Source: Chara braunii (lineage: Eukaryota; Streptophyta; Charophyceae; Charales; Characeae). From it: a stretch of 37,385 nt of DNA. Both the position numbers and the translations under genes were made by a program. The notes beneath the pieces were generated by a model, which saw only the letters and a program-made list of their open reading frames with translations, did no database searches and was not told the DNA's origin. The stretch covers positions 1,326,571 through 1,363,955 of the forward strand of contig BFEA01000249.1 of assembly GCA_003427395.1 (NCBI GenBank), in the 5' to 3' direction. Below, piece by piece: positions 10,170-20,742 of the stretch (position 1 is its first letter; each line of letters begins with the position of its first letter).

Positions 10170-10440
10170 AGGCCCGTGTTGTTTTCAGCCTGAAAGCCCG
10201 AAAACAAGGGCCTACAGGCCCGGCGTTGTGTTTCAACATGAAAGCCTGAAAACAAGGCCCTACAGGCCCCATGTTGTTTTCAGCCTGAAAGCCTGAAAAC
10301 AAGGGCTTACAGGGCCCGTGTTGTTTTCAGCCTGAAAGCCTGAAAACAAGGGCCTACAGGCCGTGTATCGTTTCAGCCTAAGACAGGGCCCTCCAGGCCC
10401 TAAGTCTTTTCAGCCTGAAACGGAGGGCCATTTTCAGGCC
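10170..10440. repeat. 47-bp foldback minisatellite
   Basis: Units starting at about 10178, 10225, 10273, 10320 and 10365 repeat every 45-48 bp; more degenerate copies extend to about 10440. Each unit holds two palindromes: GTTTTCAG-N9-CTGAAAAC and GGGCCT-AC-AGGCCC. Alternating hairpins of these two types are therefore possible along the array. Weaker GGCC/TTTTCAGG echoes continue to about 10520. Confidence 0.9.
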
Positions 10441-10519
10441 CTCATAAGATCGACCTGCCCTGAAACGCAGGCACCAGACCTGGGTTTTAGCTCCGGCCAT
10501 TTTTGGCCTATTTTCAAGA

Positions 10520-11020
10520 CAACCTTTGTTTGAGCTTCAACCCCAGGGTCTGGCACGTTTTGGCATTGGCAAGAGCAGCTTCCTGGATGGGCCAGCACTA
10601 TATAAGACTGGCCCGCCCTGCAGGCTGCAGGTAGTTCATAGGGACTTCCCAGACACTTCACGAGCAGTTCAGGAGGCAGGAGGTAGTCTTCAGGATTCGG
10701 CAACAACACTCTGGAGGAGCGCTGCAGTTGTAGTAGTGTCAGCAGTAGTCTTCAGCGTTGGGCGCTAGTAGGAGCTAGAGTAGTACTTGAGAGAGAGAGA
10801 GAGAGATTGGGCGGAGGCCAGGGAGACTTTTACCTACACCGCCATAGCTCCAACTTCGTCTACAAGGTACCTGCAGCACAACGCCATCTTCACAGGTTAG
10901 TACCTGGCACATGGGAGAGAGAGAGTTCTTCTTCTTCCTCTTCTCAGTCCACCATCTCCCTCTCACCCTCTCGCTACCTGACTTCATTGCATCAGCAGAC
11001 TACTAGAGAGTGGGATTGGT
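10520..11020. other. Probable transcript leader region, non-coding
   Basis: Downstream of the TATA box lie a short (GA)n tract (10789-10806), a GCCATAGCT motif near 10841 and pyrimidine-rich TTC/CTC runs (10924-10975). Open frames here are short and repetitive in composition. I see no supported protein. Confidence 0.35.
10599..10605 (+). promoter_or_regulatory. TATA box candidate
   Basis: TATATAA lies in GCACTATATAAGACTGGCCC, followed by GC-rich then CAG-rich sequence where transcription would begin at about 10630. It follows the minisatellite and precedes the ORF at 11023-11349. The context resembles the TATA box at 28205. It could be an LTR promoter. Confidence 0.45.
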
Positions 11021-11022
11021 GA

Positions 11023-11349
11023 CATTTGGACCCAGACTCGACATGGGGCTTCAAACATTTTGACGAGGGATTATTTGGGACTTGTAACGAAGACTTGGTG
11101 TTGACGACATTCCCATCTCCCCCCCCTCTTCTTCGTCTGATTCCCTCCGCTTCGTCTGTGCATGATCTGGACCTGGCACATTCTTCCTGTGTGTAGCACC
11201 AGGCCCCTTCACATTGTGATGAGGATGATGTATGTATGGTCTGCATTGCGACATTGATTGGGCTAGTCATTGGCATTCTAGCGTTCCGCTACGCTGTCTT
11301 GTACTACGTGAGGGAGGTCAGTCCCGATCAGGTCAGGACTTATATCTAA
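11023..11349 (+). pseudogene. Degenerate ORF with a C-terminal transmembrane segment
   Basis: Frame 1 is open from 11023 to TAA at 11347-11349, apart from TAG at 11194-11196. The first part is acidic with Phe and Cys (FDEGLFGTCNEDL) and then Ser/Pro-rich. The last part has a hydrophobic helix, CIATLIGLVIGILAFRYAV, followed by LYYVREV and a short tail ending RTYI. The plan of an outer domain, one membrane span and a short Tyr-containing tail is that of a single-pass membrane protein. An envelope-like retroelement product or a decayed host receptor are both possible; neither is shown. No upstream start is certain. Confidence 0.35.
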
Positions 11350-13560
11350 GTCTTCCACTGCGCTACAAAGCACCATTTTTGTATGTATCAGGATGTACAC
11401 TACCTGTTGACATTCCACTTGCACTGCATTGTCCATTCAGTCCTTTTCATCACATTGCGGATCCTTGGCTATATATATGTACATCGCCCAACTGGGCATG
11501 TAACAGTCCTACTCCGTCTAAGAGGATGAGAGAGGGTCGGGGATGTGCGGATAGACCGGCTTGAAAGGGGCACCAGCCAAGGGTATGGCATGAATGGCCA
11601 AACCAAGGCGAGGGGTCCAGTCCGGTTGGTCACCACGGGGATGCAACCCAAAGAGGGGTAAGGCACCTTCAACCTAGGGAAGCACTGCGAGCACTTCCTT
11701 GGGAAGCACATCCGGCTTGTGGTAGTAGTAGTCACTTCTGCTCTTGTTGAGGTGGTGGAATCCCTTACCATCTCAAAAGACGGCCAAGGTTACTGACTCC
11801 TTAGTCACCCCGCAGGCGCATCTGGACCACATGAAGCTTTGTTCATGAGGTGTGTCTGAGTCCTTAGAGGAGCTAGATGGTGAGACCTACTAGCTGTCTG
11901 GGTGACCAAGTGAAAGGTTCCAAGCATCTGGTAGACAACATTGTAGGTGGTCGTGGGGCTCGTAAACATTGTTCTACCTAAGACCACTAGTCGCAATTGT
12001 ATGACAAGTCTGCACATTGGGACCGTATGCAGCGGCTAAGGCGATCTGTAGTATCTAGCTTAGCCAATACGAAAGCATTAGTGTGTCAGGACTACATAAC
12101 AGATGTAGCCGGTGCTTCCTCCTATGGGGGAAGGCAACTAAAAACAATATTATAGCTGCTGAAAAGTCGTAACCTTCGTGTTATGTACCACTTCACGGTT
12201 GCATTGTTTCTAGTTGGACAGAGGCAATCATGGTGGGAAATGTACTAGGTCTTAAATCCTTGGAGGGGCAGGCCCTCCAAACCTCTGTAGAGTAAGAAAA
12301 TAAGTGTTACAAAGAATTCAAACCTTCTTACTTACCGTCAGGAGTTGAAACCAGAGTGGTTGTTCAAGAGATAGGAACAATTCCTCCTACTATGGGATAG
12401 ACCTATAGAATACTGCCTATAATGTTGGACAACGACTAACAAAGCTAGGGAAGAAGGAATGGATAAGGCCATATGCATCTTCCAATAAATCCTCAAATAT
12501 AAGAATTGATAAAAGGAAGAAACGAGGACGTAGAGACCAAGGAACCAAATAATAAAAGAATATAAAAATTAATAACATGAATTTTTAGGAGTATCCTATG
12601 ACAAATAATTGAGAATAACTTATTTTTAGAAAGACAACGTGGTGTGGCAGCATATATTAGGAACGAGGGATTTTCAACGACCCTACTCTAGTAATTTCGG
12701 ATATCGGCTATGATAGTTAAAGTCCTTCATTGTTTAATCCGATCTGTGCATCAAATATATTTACAACCGGAAAGATGACAAGAGCAGGATGTTTACATAG
12801 AGGACTAGCTCCCAGAGTATCTTAAGAGAGTAGCCATCTCTTAGATCATTGGGAATGCGTTGCTGGACTGCACAAAGACGTTCGTACTAGAGATGATTTC
12901 TTCTCCAACGAAGGTGGAAGAGATAGTTGTGTCGAAAGCATAGACCAACGACATACTTTCTCACATTAGAAAACCAATCAACAATGGCGCATGTCAGCTT
13001 AAAAAAAGCTGACAAGCAGCTATAATAGGTTTTCAATTTACATATGGGATCAAGGACGATCCACAATCCACACTTCATGTAGGAGAAGGAGTCTGATTGT
13101 TGATTTCCTCAATATCTCCAAGATTACAAGATAAGAATACTATATTTTGGTTAATGAGTAGTCCTAGATACAACGCAGATGCCTGAAGTCTTGGGAAGAA
13201 CATCTTGAGGTCATTGATGGAGTCGTCAAACGATTCATACTCTTTCCTGTGATATCCAGGTCACTAACCACCTAATCGTCTATCCTGCCATTTGTACAAT
13301 TGTTTCTGACTCCGAGTACCTGCCTAAAGAAGGTGGATGCTGCCCCCCAACCATAGTTGAAGACATCAACAACAAGCTCTCGAGTTGTGAAGTTGTATAT
13401 TCTGAAGTTCAAACCAGCGAGAAGGCTTGCAATTACATCAGCAAATCTCAGCAAGCTAACAAGTTTGAGCTGAGCAACAGATGGAGTGAACAAAAGGCTT
13501 TCTCACGGGACTTTCGAAGCTAAGGGGGAAGGTATGCGAGGATTTAGTCCCTCGGTAGTG
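11350..13560. other. AT-rich non-coding stretch, no gene recognised
   Basis: About 2.2 kb without a convincing frame on either strand. The middle (12300-13200) is AT-rich. An inverted AGCTTttttttAGCT-type foldback lies near 12997-13013 (CAGCTT AAAAAA AAGCTG), and TCCTTGGAGGGGCAGGCCCTCC near 12259 forms a small hairpin. A minus-strand stretch (13078-12887) looks faintly protein-like but shows no motif. Confidence 0.35.
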
Positions 13561-13574
13561 TCTGAGAGTGTCGT

Positions 13575-13781
13575 GCCCACCCTAAGTGAAGGCGGGCCTG
13601 CAAATATGTGCCAATGCCTGTTTATAGGGCTATGATACCAGGATGAGGGGCCCAAGCAGAGCCTGTCGGAATCCCTATGTGGGCATGGATCTTCGACGAG
13701 GCCTTGTTACGAGTTTGCTCCTCTACATGCCCCTGCAGGGCCCTTTCAGCAAGCATGCGCCCGCCCTAAGTGAAGGCGGGC
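13575..13781. repeat. Twice-occurring 23-bp hairpin, 184 bp apart
   Basis: GCCCACCCTAAGTGAAGGCGGGC at 13575-13597 and GCCCGCCCTAAGTGAAGGC... at 13759-13781 differ by one base. The second has a perfect 7-bp stem (GCCCGCC/GGCGGGC) with loop CTAAGTGAA; the first carries one G-to-A stem mismatch. They bracket about 160 bp of unrelated sequence. Confidence 0.85.
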
Positions 13782-13799
13782 ACCTGAATTTCAATATGG

Positions 13800-14727
13800 C
13801 ATGAGTTTGTCAATTTTGGCAAAGTTTCGTGGGCGCCAGACAGTTTCCATGCGCAAGTTGGTTACATCCTCCATACTCGTGAGAATCAGAAATAATTCTT
13901 GAGCTTTCTAGGCTCTTCCAGCAGCACAAGCGAAGCAGGGAGAACCTCGTGTTTTCTTCTGGGTGGTTGGGCGTGCCTAACCAATTAGGTCCCAGGCCAC
14001 TGTCTGAATGGGCCTGGGCGCAGACACTTTGGCCCGATTGGAAACTACTGGAAATACATGAGGCCCAGCCAGGCAGCAGACTGGGCGAGCACTTTCCATA
14101 AAGGAAAGAGCTCGCCACTTGTGGAGGCATTCGGGCACTAGGCAGTGCATGTGGCAGTGCTGCTTGATCGTGCGCTCGCAGGCTGTGCGCTGTGCGCTAG
14201 CGCTAGCTGCCAGGCAGTGCACGCGGGTGCTGGAAGAAGGCAGGGTGCTGCTGAGGACAGCACCATAGCCATCCCTACATAGCCAGGGCTTGGCTTGGAC
14301 AGTCAGTGGAGGTGGTGGTGGTCTTCGTGCATAAGGGAGAAGAGGTGGGAGGAAGACAAGGATAGGGAGAGAGTGAAAGAGATGAGGATGATGATGTGAG
14401 GGCACATACCTGGTATTGGCGATGGTCTGCATTGGTTGACATCTTCAAGTTCTTCGGTGGCTGCTGACGTCAAAAGTTGCATTGTCAATTCGTAGGCAGG
14501 AAGTAGCTGTGTAGGGAGTAGCCTGGGCACCGAGCGCCAAGTAGGGAGAGAGTATGTTGGTGAGGACGAGAGTAAAGCTCTCATCGACATTGGGTTTCAG
14601 TGCTTTGATTCTCCATTGGTGTAATATTGGTGCAATCCTGCTTATCTGGACACCGTGGGACTTTCTTGCATTCAATGTGATTTTGTGCTATCTGGAGTCT
14701 GTCATCTCGCTCTCTCTCATTTTCCTT

Positions 14728-14728
<1 letters not shown>
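13800..14728. other. Non-coding stretch left of the assembly gap
   Basis: No supported gene. Minus-strand frames are open but lack motifs. A minus-strand donor-like site (CAG|GTATGT) lies at about 14404-14411, and CCATAGCC at 14263-14270. Confidence 0.3.
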
Positions 14729-14782
<54 letters not shown>

Positions 14783-14882
14783 NNNNNNNNNNNNNNNNNN
14801 NNNNNNNNNNNNNNNNNNNNNNNNNNNNNNNNNNNNNNNNNNNNNNNNNNNNNNNNNNNNNNNNNNNNNNNNNNNNNNNNNN

Positions 14883-14957
<75 letters not shown>
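14729..14957. repeat. (CT)n microsatellite interrupted by a 100-N assembly gap
   Basis: Pure CT runs from 14729 to 14782, then exactly 100 N at 14783-14882, then CT again from 14883 to 14957. The uniform N length suggests a scaffold gap of arbitrary size. Open frames of Ser-Leu or Arg-Glu repeats across it are artefacts. Confidence 0.98.
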
Positions 14958-14960
<3 letters not shown>

Positions 14961-15230
14961 GCAGCACTCTGGCTTCAACGCTTTGCCCTTCACTACAGCG
15001 CACAAGTGCACCAGCACTTCCACACTTCTTGCGAATGAGCAATCTCCCCAAATGGGAGGCTGGCTAGTCCTTTTGCAGTCTTGGTTTGCACTTCAACTCG
15101 TGGCAGCCTCTATTTCTTGGGTCCTGACTGGTTCCGGTACCACATCCCCACGGCCTGTTTGCTTCTGAATGTCAAGGCCTGGAACCTTCCTGAATTTCCA
15201 TTGGTCTGCTGCTGCTTGTGCCTTTGAGTC

Positions 15231-15403
15231 GTGACTTTTCACTTGTGAACATGACTTTTAATTGTGGATTGTGACTCCTGCCTCTGGGACACGACTCTTG
15301 CCTGTGGAACTACCCTTTTACTTGTGGGATGTGACTCTTCAGTATGACTTTTCATTATGCGACGTGAGTCTTGCCCCTAGGATGTGACTGTTTGCTGGAT
15401 GCC
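15231..15403. repeat. 20-bp degenerate minisatellite, nine units
   Basis: Units begin at 15231, 15251, 15271, 15291, 15311, 15331 (short, 13 bp), 15344, 15364 and 15384. The consensus is about GTGACTCTTGCCTGTGGGAC. GTGACT or ATGACT opens most units. The exact 20-bp register holds except in the sixth unit. Confidence 0.88.
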
Positions 15404-17056
15404 TGTTGGACTGGACAGTTGAGGTACTCGACTGTGACTTTTCTGAATTTGACGAACTCGGCCCCTCTTGACCAGGGCCTCTGACCCTGAGACCCGAATT
15501 TGGGGCCTGAATCGTGGAAAGCCTTTCAGAACAAGGTGGAAGCTGGAAAATTTAGCAATCGGAAACCAATAATTTGACCAGAGAAATGCGCCCGCGCCGT
15601 CGCTTATCGAGTGAAAACCAGCGCTGCGCTAATTCACGCTAGCGCCCGGCTATGGCCTATGGGCTGACGCCAACTGAAACCCGCCCCCCTCATCGCCCTC
15701 CCGCGCAACCACCCGCGCGCCTCACTCGCCCAACTTCAAACTTTCGAAGTAGGGCGGCAGCGCCCGCGATTGCCACGAGGGAGTGTAGACGCCCTGCTCA
15801 AGCTCGCGCCCGGCGCGCACGTCACCACCAAGAGGACAGCAGCATCGTCGTAGCAGCTTTACCCCTCCACCGATTTGAAGCCGTTCTGCTGCCTGACACG
15901 GCCTGTGCGCGCCATCACGAGGAGTAACCTCGACGAGGAGACAACTGGCCCAAGAAAGCTGGCCCGCAACTTGGAGTCCCCAGTAAATCAAAGGGAATCG
16001 TACCATCGTGACACGTCTGCAGTACACACCAGCGACTAGCCAAACAGACCAGGAGCCGAGGAGATTCCGCCAAGGAGATCCCCAGGAACATCACAAGAAC
16101 GGTCCCTAAGGTGATATCCCTCCCCCAGCCTCGCCCAGATGCATGTCCCCCACTCTTTTGCCCATCTCTCACTCCTCTTGTCACCATTCCTCTTCCACCC
16201 TCCTCCCATCCTTCCTCCCCCACTTCTCCCCATCCCTACCTTCACTAACCTCACAGTTTCAGCCAGTCTCCCCCCACCCCCCACCCTCTTTTACCAACAG
16301 CCAATCTCCCACCAATCTCTCCAGACCTCTCAAATCATCACCCACCTATCCAACGACAACGCCGATCTCACTTTCTCAAGTCCACCACTTTCGTGAAACG
16401 TGCACAGAGCGCCAACAAAGGACACAAGAGCATTAGAAACGTACGTAGGAGAATTAGCACAAAGAAAAAAAAAAGAAAAAAAGAAAAGAAAAGTAAAGAA
16501 AAACATTGATTAGCCACCCTAGATCCGCTGCCCCCGCAAGCCCCCTCACTCTCTCTCACTTACCATAATACGCTATTACACTGCCAAAGCTACCACGACC
16601 ATCCCTTTCTCCTCCAACCCCCCAACCTTCACGCGATCCCCCCCCCCCCCCCCCCCCCCCCCTCTCCCACCCACACACGCAGGCTGAAACATTCGCCACG
16701 TACCCACCTACCCAGGCACGTAACTGCCTGACTCTCCCCTCTGTCCTCGATCTGCATAATACCCCACAGTCACCCCATGCCCACAACCCCCCTCCGCACC
16801 CTCCCACTCCCGCCCAACCCTGGTCGGGCTTAGTCCTGACCAGCCCACGTACGCTGCATGCATCCAGCCGCATTCCCCGTAGTCGGCCACTCGATCCGGA
16901 CCTCCCGATAAAACCTCGCGGCCCCCCACTTCGATGGTCCGAATTCTGATACTCAAGCTCGATCCCACGTGGTAAGTCCAGCTCGCGCACGGTTGGCCAG
17001 ATCGTCAGAAGCCCATCCTGATTAGAAAAACAACACACTACCAAATCACTGAGTTG
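15404..17056. other. C-rich, pyrimidine-biased non-coding stretch
   Basis: No recognisable gene. From about 16100 to 16980 the plus strand is strongly C/T-rich. It includes a poly-C run of 25 at 16638-16662 and an A/G-rich patch at 16460-16500. The Arg/Pro-rich frame at 15652-15927 and the Gly-rich minus frames follow base composition and are not supported. GC-rich DNA with GCGC patches occurs at 15590-15830. Confidence 0.45.
16638..16662. repeat. Poly-C tract (25 C)
   Basis: An uninterrupted run of 25 C. It lies in C-rich DNA and is a likely site of sequencing length error. Confidence 0.95.
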
Positions 17057-17102
<46 letters not shown>

Positions 17103-17103
17103 N

Positions 17104-17143
<40 letters not shown>
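17057..17143 (+). repeat. Poly-A tract of about 87 bases, one N inside
   Basis: A-only from 17057 to 17143 except N at 17103. A plus-strand poly-A this long could be the tail of a retroposon ending at about 17056, just before the LINE-like ORF. The embedded N marks an unresolved homopolymer call. Confidence 0.9.
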
Positions 17144-17145
<2 letters not shown>

Positions 17146-17348
17146 ATCAATCTTTAAAAAAGCAACACACTAAAAAAACTTGAAAAAAAGGTGAAAAACG
17201 AGATAGGAAAGAAAAAAATATGCCTCGTAGGCTAGCTATGTGAAGCAGCTTAATCATTATACGTATTCACATAATTCAACAATAGATTTTATTAAATCAG
17301 TATTACTCAGATCACTTGTAGTGCTGAGTTCCAACTGAAAAATTAAAT

Positions 17349-18540
17349 TGGGTTTCTTTCTTTCCAGAGCCTCCGGGATCACGCCGTTACTCCTCGGTGG
17401 TAACAGTGAAATCACAACTTGCAGGCAAGTCCCCAACACAGTTGAACGGCCCCCTCGTCGACCACGAGACACTCCGATTCTTGTTGGAATCACCCCAAAT
17501 CAAAGGAGAAAAAATCACAAAAAAGATACAACAAAATGGCAAAGAGAAGAAAGTAATACTATGGTGTTATCCGAAAGAGAAAATAGTCTCAACCGACTCC
17601 TTGAACACCAAACACGCCCATGTGTTCACTTTTTCCAGCACAGGCACCGGTCTCCCAGCAATCGAGAAACGAAAATGGCTCACGAGGACAATTCGGGGGC
17701 ACGAAAACATCAAATCCAGCACAGACAAATTCTCAATCCTAGTACTGAGCAAGAACATGCTGATGGTGGTCTTCAAAGACCCCGATCAGGCTTACAACCT
17801 GATAAACAAACACACCACACTGAACTGCAACGGTTCAATCTTCACCCTGTCCCAGTGGAAACTCGAAACAGCTTAGAAAGTCAGAATTTCGTTGGCAGCA
17901 GCACATAAACAGGGACTCATGAGGGATCAGTTTTGGGTCCAGTTCGATAATATCCCCATCAAAGGTCACCCACTGATGAAAGACATATTGGAGGTTGAAT
18001 ACCCAAACAAGAAAGTGTTGAAATGGGTTCTTCCAACGCATTGCGATTCCATAATTGCAGTCTTGGAAGTGAACAGCGAAAGGAACCCAAAGTTCCCGGA
18101 AGAATGGGAACTCTGCATTGACGACGGAATGCCCATTGTCACAGTATCCAACAAGGACGCCCCCATCAGATCCAGTGAGAGGGGCCACTTGGGCACCGAC
18201 CCATCCTGCCCTTGATCTCTCGAACACTCAAAAGAAATGAAATTGAAACGGAGCATGATAGTGGAAGTGGAAGAAGCCAAGGGGATTTGGTTTATCAACG
18301 ACCAGGAGTACAACGGGTGGGTCTTCGACGACATAATCGAGGATCCAAAATGGATCTGGACGTACAACTCAAGCCCAACAATAAAGCAACTAGACGTATT
18401 CCCTCCCTTGGACAACAGATGGCGGTGGGAGCAAAAAAGGTAAAGGGAATACCAGGGAAAATCCACATACATTCAGTTATCGACCCAGCTCTGCCGGAAC
18501 TCGAGAGGAGTTCTGAAGGCAGGGAACTAAGAGGTAACCA
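17349..18540 (+). pseudogene. LINE ORF1-like protein (DUF4283-type), broken
   Basis: Frame 3 is open from 17349 to 18443, apart from TAG at 17874-17876 and TGA at 18213-18215, about 365 residues. After a basic Lys-rich N-terminal part comes FSILVLSKNMLMVVFKDPD, then LNCNGSIFTLSQWKLE and FWVQFDNIPIKGHPLMKD. This order of a beta-strand pair, a 'wording' strand with Trp and an x-x-IP-x-x-x-H-x-L helix fits DUF4283, usual in plant LINE ORF1 and gag-like proteins that bind RNA. A one-base shift in the A-run at about 18435 carries the frame on to about 18535 (GIPGKIHIHSVIDPALPELE). A pyrimidine tract ending CAG just before the ORF resembles a splice acceptor. No ORF2 follows directly; matching downstream LINE parts appear at 24.2 kb. 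Confidence 0.6.
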
Positions 18541-18813
18541 TTTGTTTTCCCTCTATAAACCCAATTATAACCCTTGTCTGTATAACTTTCTAAAGTTTGA
18601 TTGAGTGTATTGCATGCATCCTATATTGTTTTTTAGTTTGACTTTCTAAATATAACTCAAGATTGAAGTAAAGGAAGGCATGTGCAAGTTGCAGTTTCAG
18701 TTTCGTTGTTTGATTGAAAGCATATTGTGAAAAGGGAGTGCATCTGGAGGAAAGTGGGAGGAAGGCTATATTGCTTGTGTTTGACTGGGTCAACCAAAGG
18801 CTGGTAGAGTCTC
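18541..18813. other. AT-rich spacer, no gene seen
   Basis: About 270 bases of T-rich DNA after the LINE-like ORF. A GAG|GTAACC donor-like site lies at about 18530-18537. Nothing coding is visible. Confidence 0.3.
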
Positions 18814-19319
18814 CATAAGATTAGAGGCTCAGTGTTATGCTTATTTTTGATTGCCTGAAGGACCAGACAAGTTCTCATAAGATTGGGTGGTCTGGTTGCT
18901 TTGACTTGCAGGGGCTGTTTGTGTTTGACTTTCAGGGACCAAGCATTTTTCCATAAGATTGGATGGTTTGCTTGCCTTGTTTCTTTGGGTTTTCTTATGC
19001 CTTATTAATTCTGAAGGAGAGTTGGGCATATTCCATAAGATTGGATGACCCTGACTCTCTCTTATTTTATTCTGAAGGGGAATTCACGCAAAGGACTAGA
19101 CAGGTTCCCATGAGATTGGTTGGACTGATCTGGAGTCACGCACATGCTAGAACCAAAAGGATAAAGTTGTTTGTATTTCTATACTATTTTACTTATGAAC
19201 AGGCCAGTCTTTGAAGTTGACCCCGTGTAGTGTGTGGACTTTTCTATACTATACTATTTTTCTACTATTAGCTCTGGTGGTTTCTATTGAAGTTGACCCC
19301 GTGTAGTGTGTGGACTTTT
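18814..19319. repeat. About 76-bp repeat field with CATAAGATTGG motif
   Basis: CATAAGATT[G/A] or its variant CATGAGATTGG occurs at 18814, 18876, 18952, 19034 and 19109, at spacings of 62, 76, 82 and 75 bp, followed by GGTGG/GATGG/GATGA. Further right, TTGAAGTTGACCCCGTGTAG and the next 13 bases are repeated exactly at 19211-19243 and 19287-19319, again 76 bp apart. The shared spacing suggests one decayed tandem repeat. Confidence 0.8.
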
Positions 19320-19809
19320 TATTGATTCTTTGATGTGATTGCAGGTATGTTTGTGATTCGGACTTTGGAATTGAATGTCTGCGATCACATACATATATAG
19401 GGTTGAGAGGAGTCCCACTGTGACTCTGAGAAGTGATCGACACATATTTATTCCTCTCTCTCTATATATATATGTACATACCTATGTTTGAGTGTTTGAG
19501 TGGCCTAAAGAGCCCGCGCTAAAGGGTTTAATTGGGGCTGAGACTGAGAGAGAAAAAAAGACTCCCTTCCTTTACCGTTTTGCTTCTTAAAATTTCTTAG
19601 TTGGACCTTGGTCCTAGGCCTGGATTCCAGGTCCTTGTCCATGACATCCCAGGTCCTAGACTCCGCGCGGAAGGGCGCATAACCTATTTGCCCTGCCCAC
19701 CGGGACACCCAGCCTAAGGGCCGAAGGTGCCGCGGGGGCCAAGCGGCTATTCCTTCAGCCGTGCAATATCGTGAAGAGCTTGACCCTCAGGATACTTCGA
19801 GATTGACAC
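19320..19809. other. Non-coding stretch with a TC/TA microsatellite
   Basis: A (TC)n(TA)n patch lies at about 19452-19475. The rest is moderately GC-rich, with duplicated CCTAGGCCTGG/CCAGGTCC-type words (19608-19660). No supported frame. Confidence 0.35.
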
Positions 19810-20350
19810 TTGAGTGTCATAAGCGGTATTCAGATCGACGAGGGACCGCTTGATTATGGACACTACATAGTACGCCATCACTGCGACTGCTTGCGTATTC
19901 GTGCATTGCTAGTTGATATGGAAAACCTCTGCGTCCGCGCAGTTTATACTAAGCCTCGCGCCCGTTGCCTATCCGAGTTCCGTGTCAGAAGGTTATGGGA
20001 TGGCTACAAAAGGGACTACGAGTGTTGTTGTGTTGTTTGTTTTGTGTTGTTCCATGTGTGTGAGTGTTGTGGTGTAACGCATGGCATGTGGGATGCGTCC
20101 TAGTCGACCGGCGATGAGTCACGCTTGGGACTTCAGCCCCCCAGTGTGTCGGTTCGCGTGTGGGTCAGATAGAGGCGTAAGACCGCGCGTACCCCCTATG
20201 CTACAACGAACGAGAAACGCCCTCGGCTGGTCCACCTCTGCGATTGCAGCTGATTTGCTTTCGTACTGTGGACTGGTAGCTCGGGGGGGATACGCCCACC
20301 GAAGCGAGGTGACAGCTCCCGCAGGTGGAGGTAAGTCGTTCCTCGCGTAG
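19810..20350 (+). CDS. Two overlapping unrecognised small ORFs (weak)
   Basis: Frames 19810-20103 and 20081-20350 overlap by 23 bases. The first is Arg/Asp/Tyr-rich (RRLWDGYKRDYE) and then Cys/Val-rich from TG-repeat-like DNA. The second contains no motif I know. They precede the ORF at 20383. A GGAG|GTAAGT donor-like site lies at about 20328-20335, near the end of the second frame. They may be chance frames in GC-rich DNA. Confidence 0.15.
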
Positions 20351-20382
20351 GCCCTATCCTGTTGTAGGGGCTTGCGAGAGGT

Positions 20383-20742
20383 ATGGCTGACGCAATCGGC
20401 CGGAGCGGCTTGTGCAAGCTCCATGTGTATCACAACGAGGTAAACCAACTCCTACGTGATGCGGCCGGGAGGGTCCCGCCCTGCGCAATACCGATATGCT
20501 CGACATCGTATAACCCCAACGAGATTTATGTTGAAATGTTATCCCTGATGTTATTTGGTAAGGTGCGGTCGTCGTCGAGGGTGGGGATTGCAAAGGATGC
20601 GTCGGTGGCCACTTGTCACTCGTTGAATTTGCCCCTAAACCAGACTGGGATCAGCGGTCAGACTGCCCTGATGGTCTTTCTATCAGCATTTGCTGATTTG
20701 GTGACATGGGGGCCTTGTTTTCCGCCATCGTTTGTACTATGA
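20383..20742 (+). CDS. Unrecognised 119-residue ORF
   Basis: ATG at 20383 opens 119 codons to TGA at 20740-20742. The sequence is not of low complexity. It contains LHVYHNEVNQLLRDA and NPNEIYVEMLSLMLF, a Ser/Arg stretch, then QTALMVFLSAFADLVTWG, which could be a hydrophobic helix. I know no family with this pattern. The strand agrees with nearby donor-like sites. It could be a real small exon or a chance frame. Confidence 0.25.
   Translation: MADAIGRSGLCKLHVYHNEVNQLLRDAAGRVPPCAIPICSTSYNPNEIYVEMLSLMLFGKVRSSSRVGIAKDASVATCHSLNLPLNQTGISGQTALMVFLSAFADLVTWGPCFPPSFVL

Noticed and set aside
10170-10440. CRISPR-like array
   Set aside because: Units are tandem with no unique spacers, drift in sequence, and lie in a eukaryotic context.
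12887-13078. Possible antisense integrase fragment
   Set aside because: Faint resemblance only; no DDE or zinc-finger motif could be placed.
14554-15168. Long open frames of Ser-Leu or Arg-Glu repeats across the gap
   Set aside because: They are translations of (CT)n plus N and carry no coding signal.
15652-15927. Arg/Pro-rich ORF
   Set aside because: GC-rich DNA opens several frames; no motif or splice signal supports it.
16556-17044. 162-codon minus-strand Gly-rich frame
   Set aside because: It is antisense to a C-rich tract including 25 C; composition explains it.
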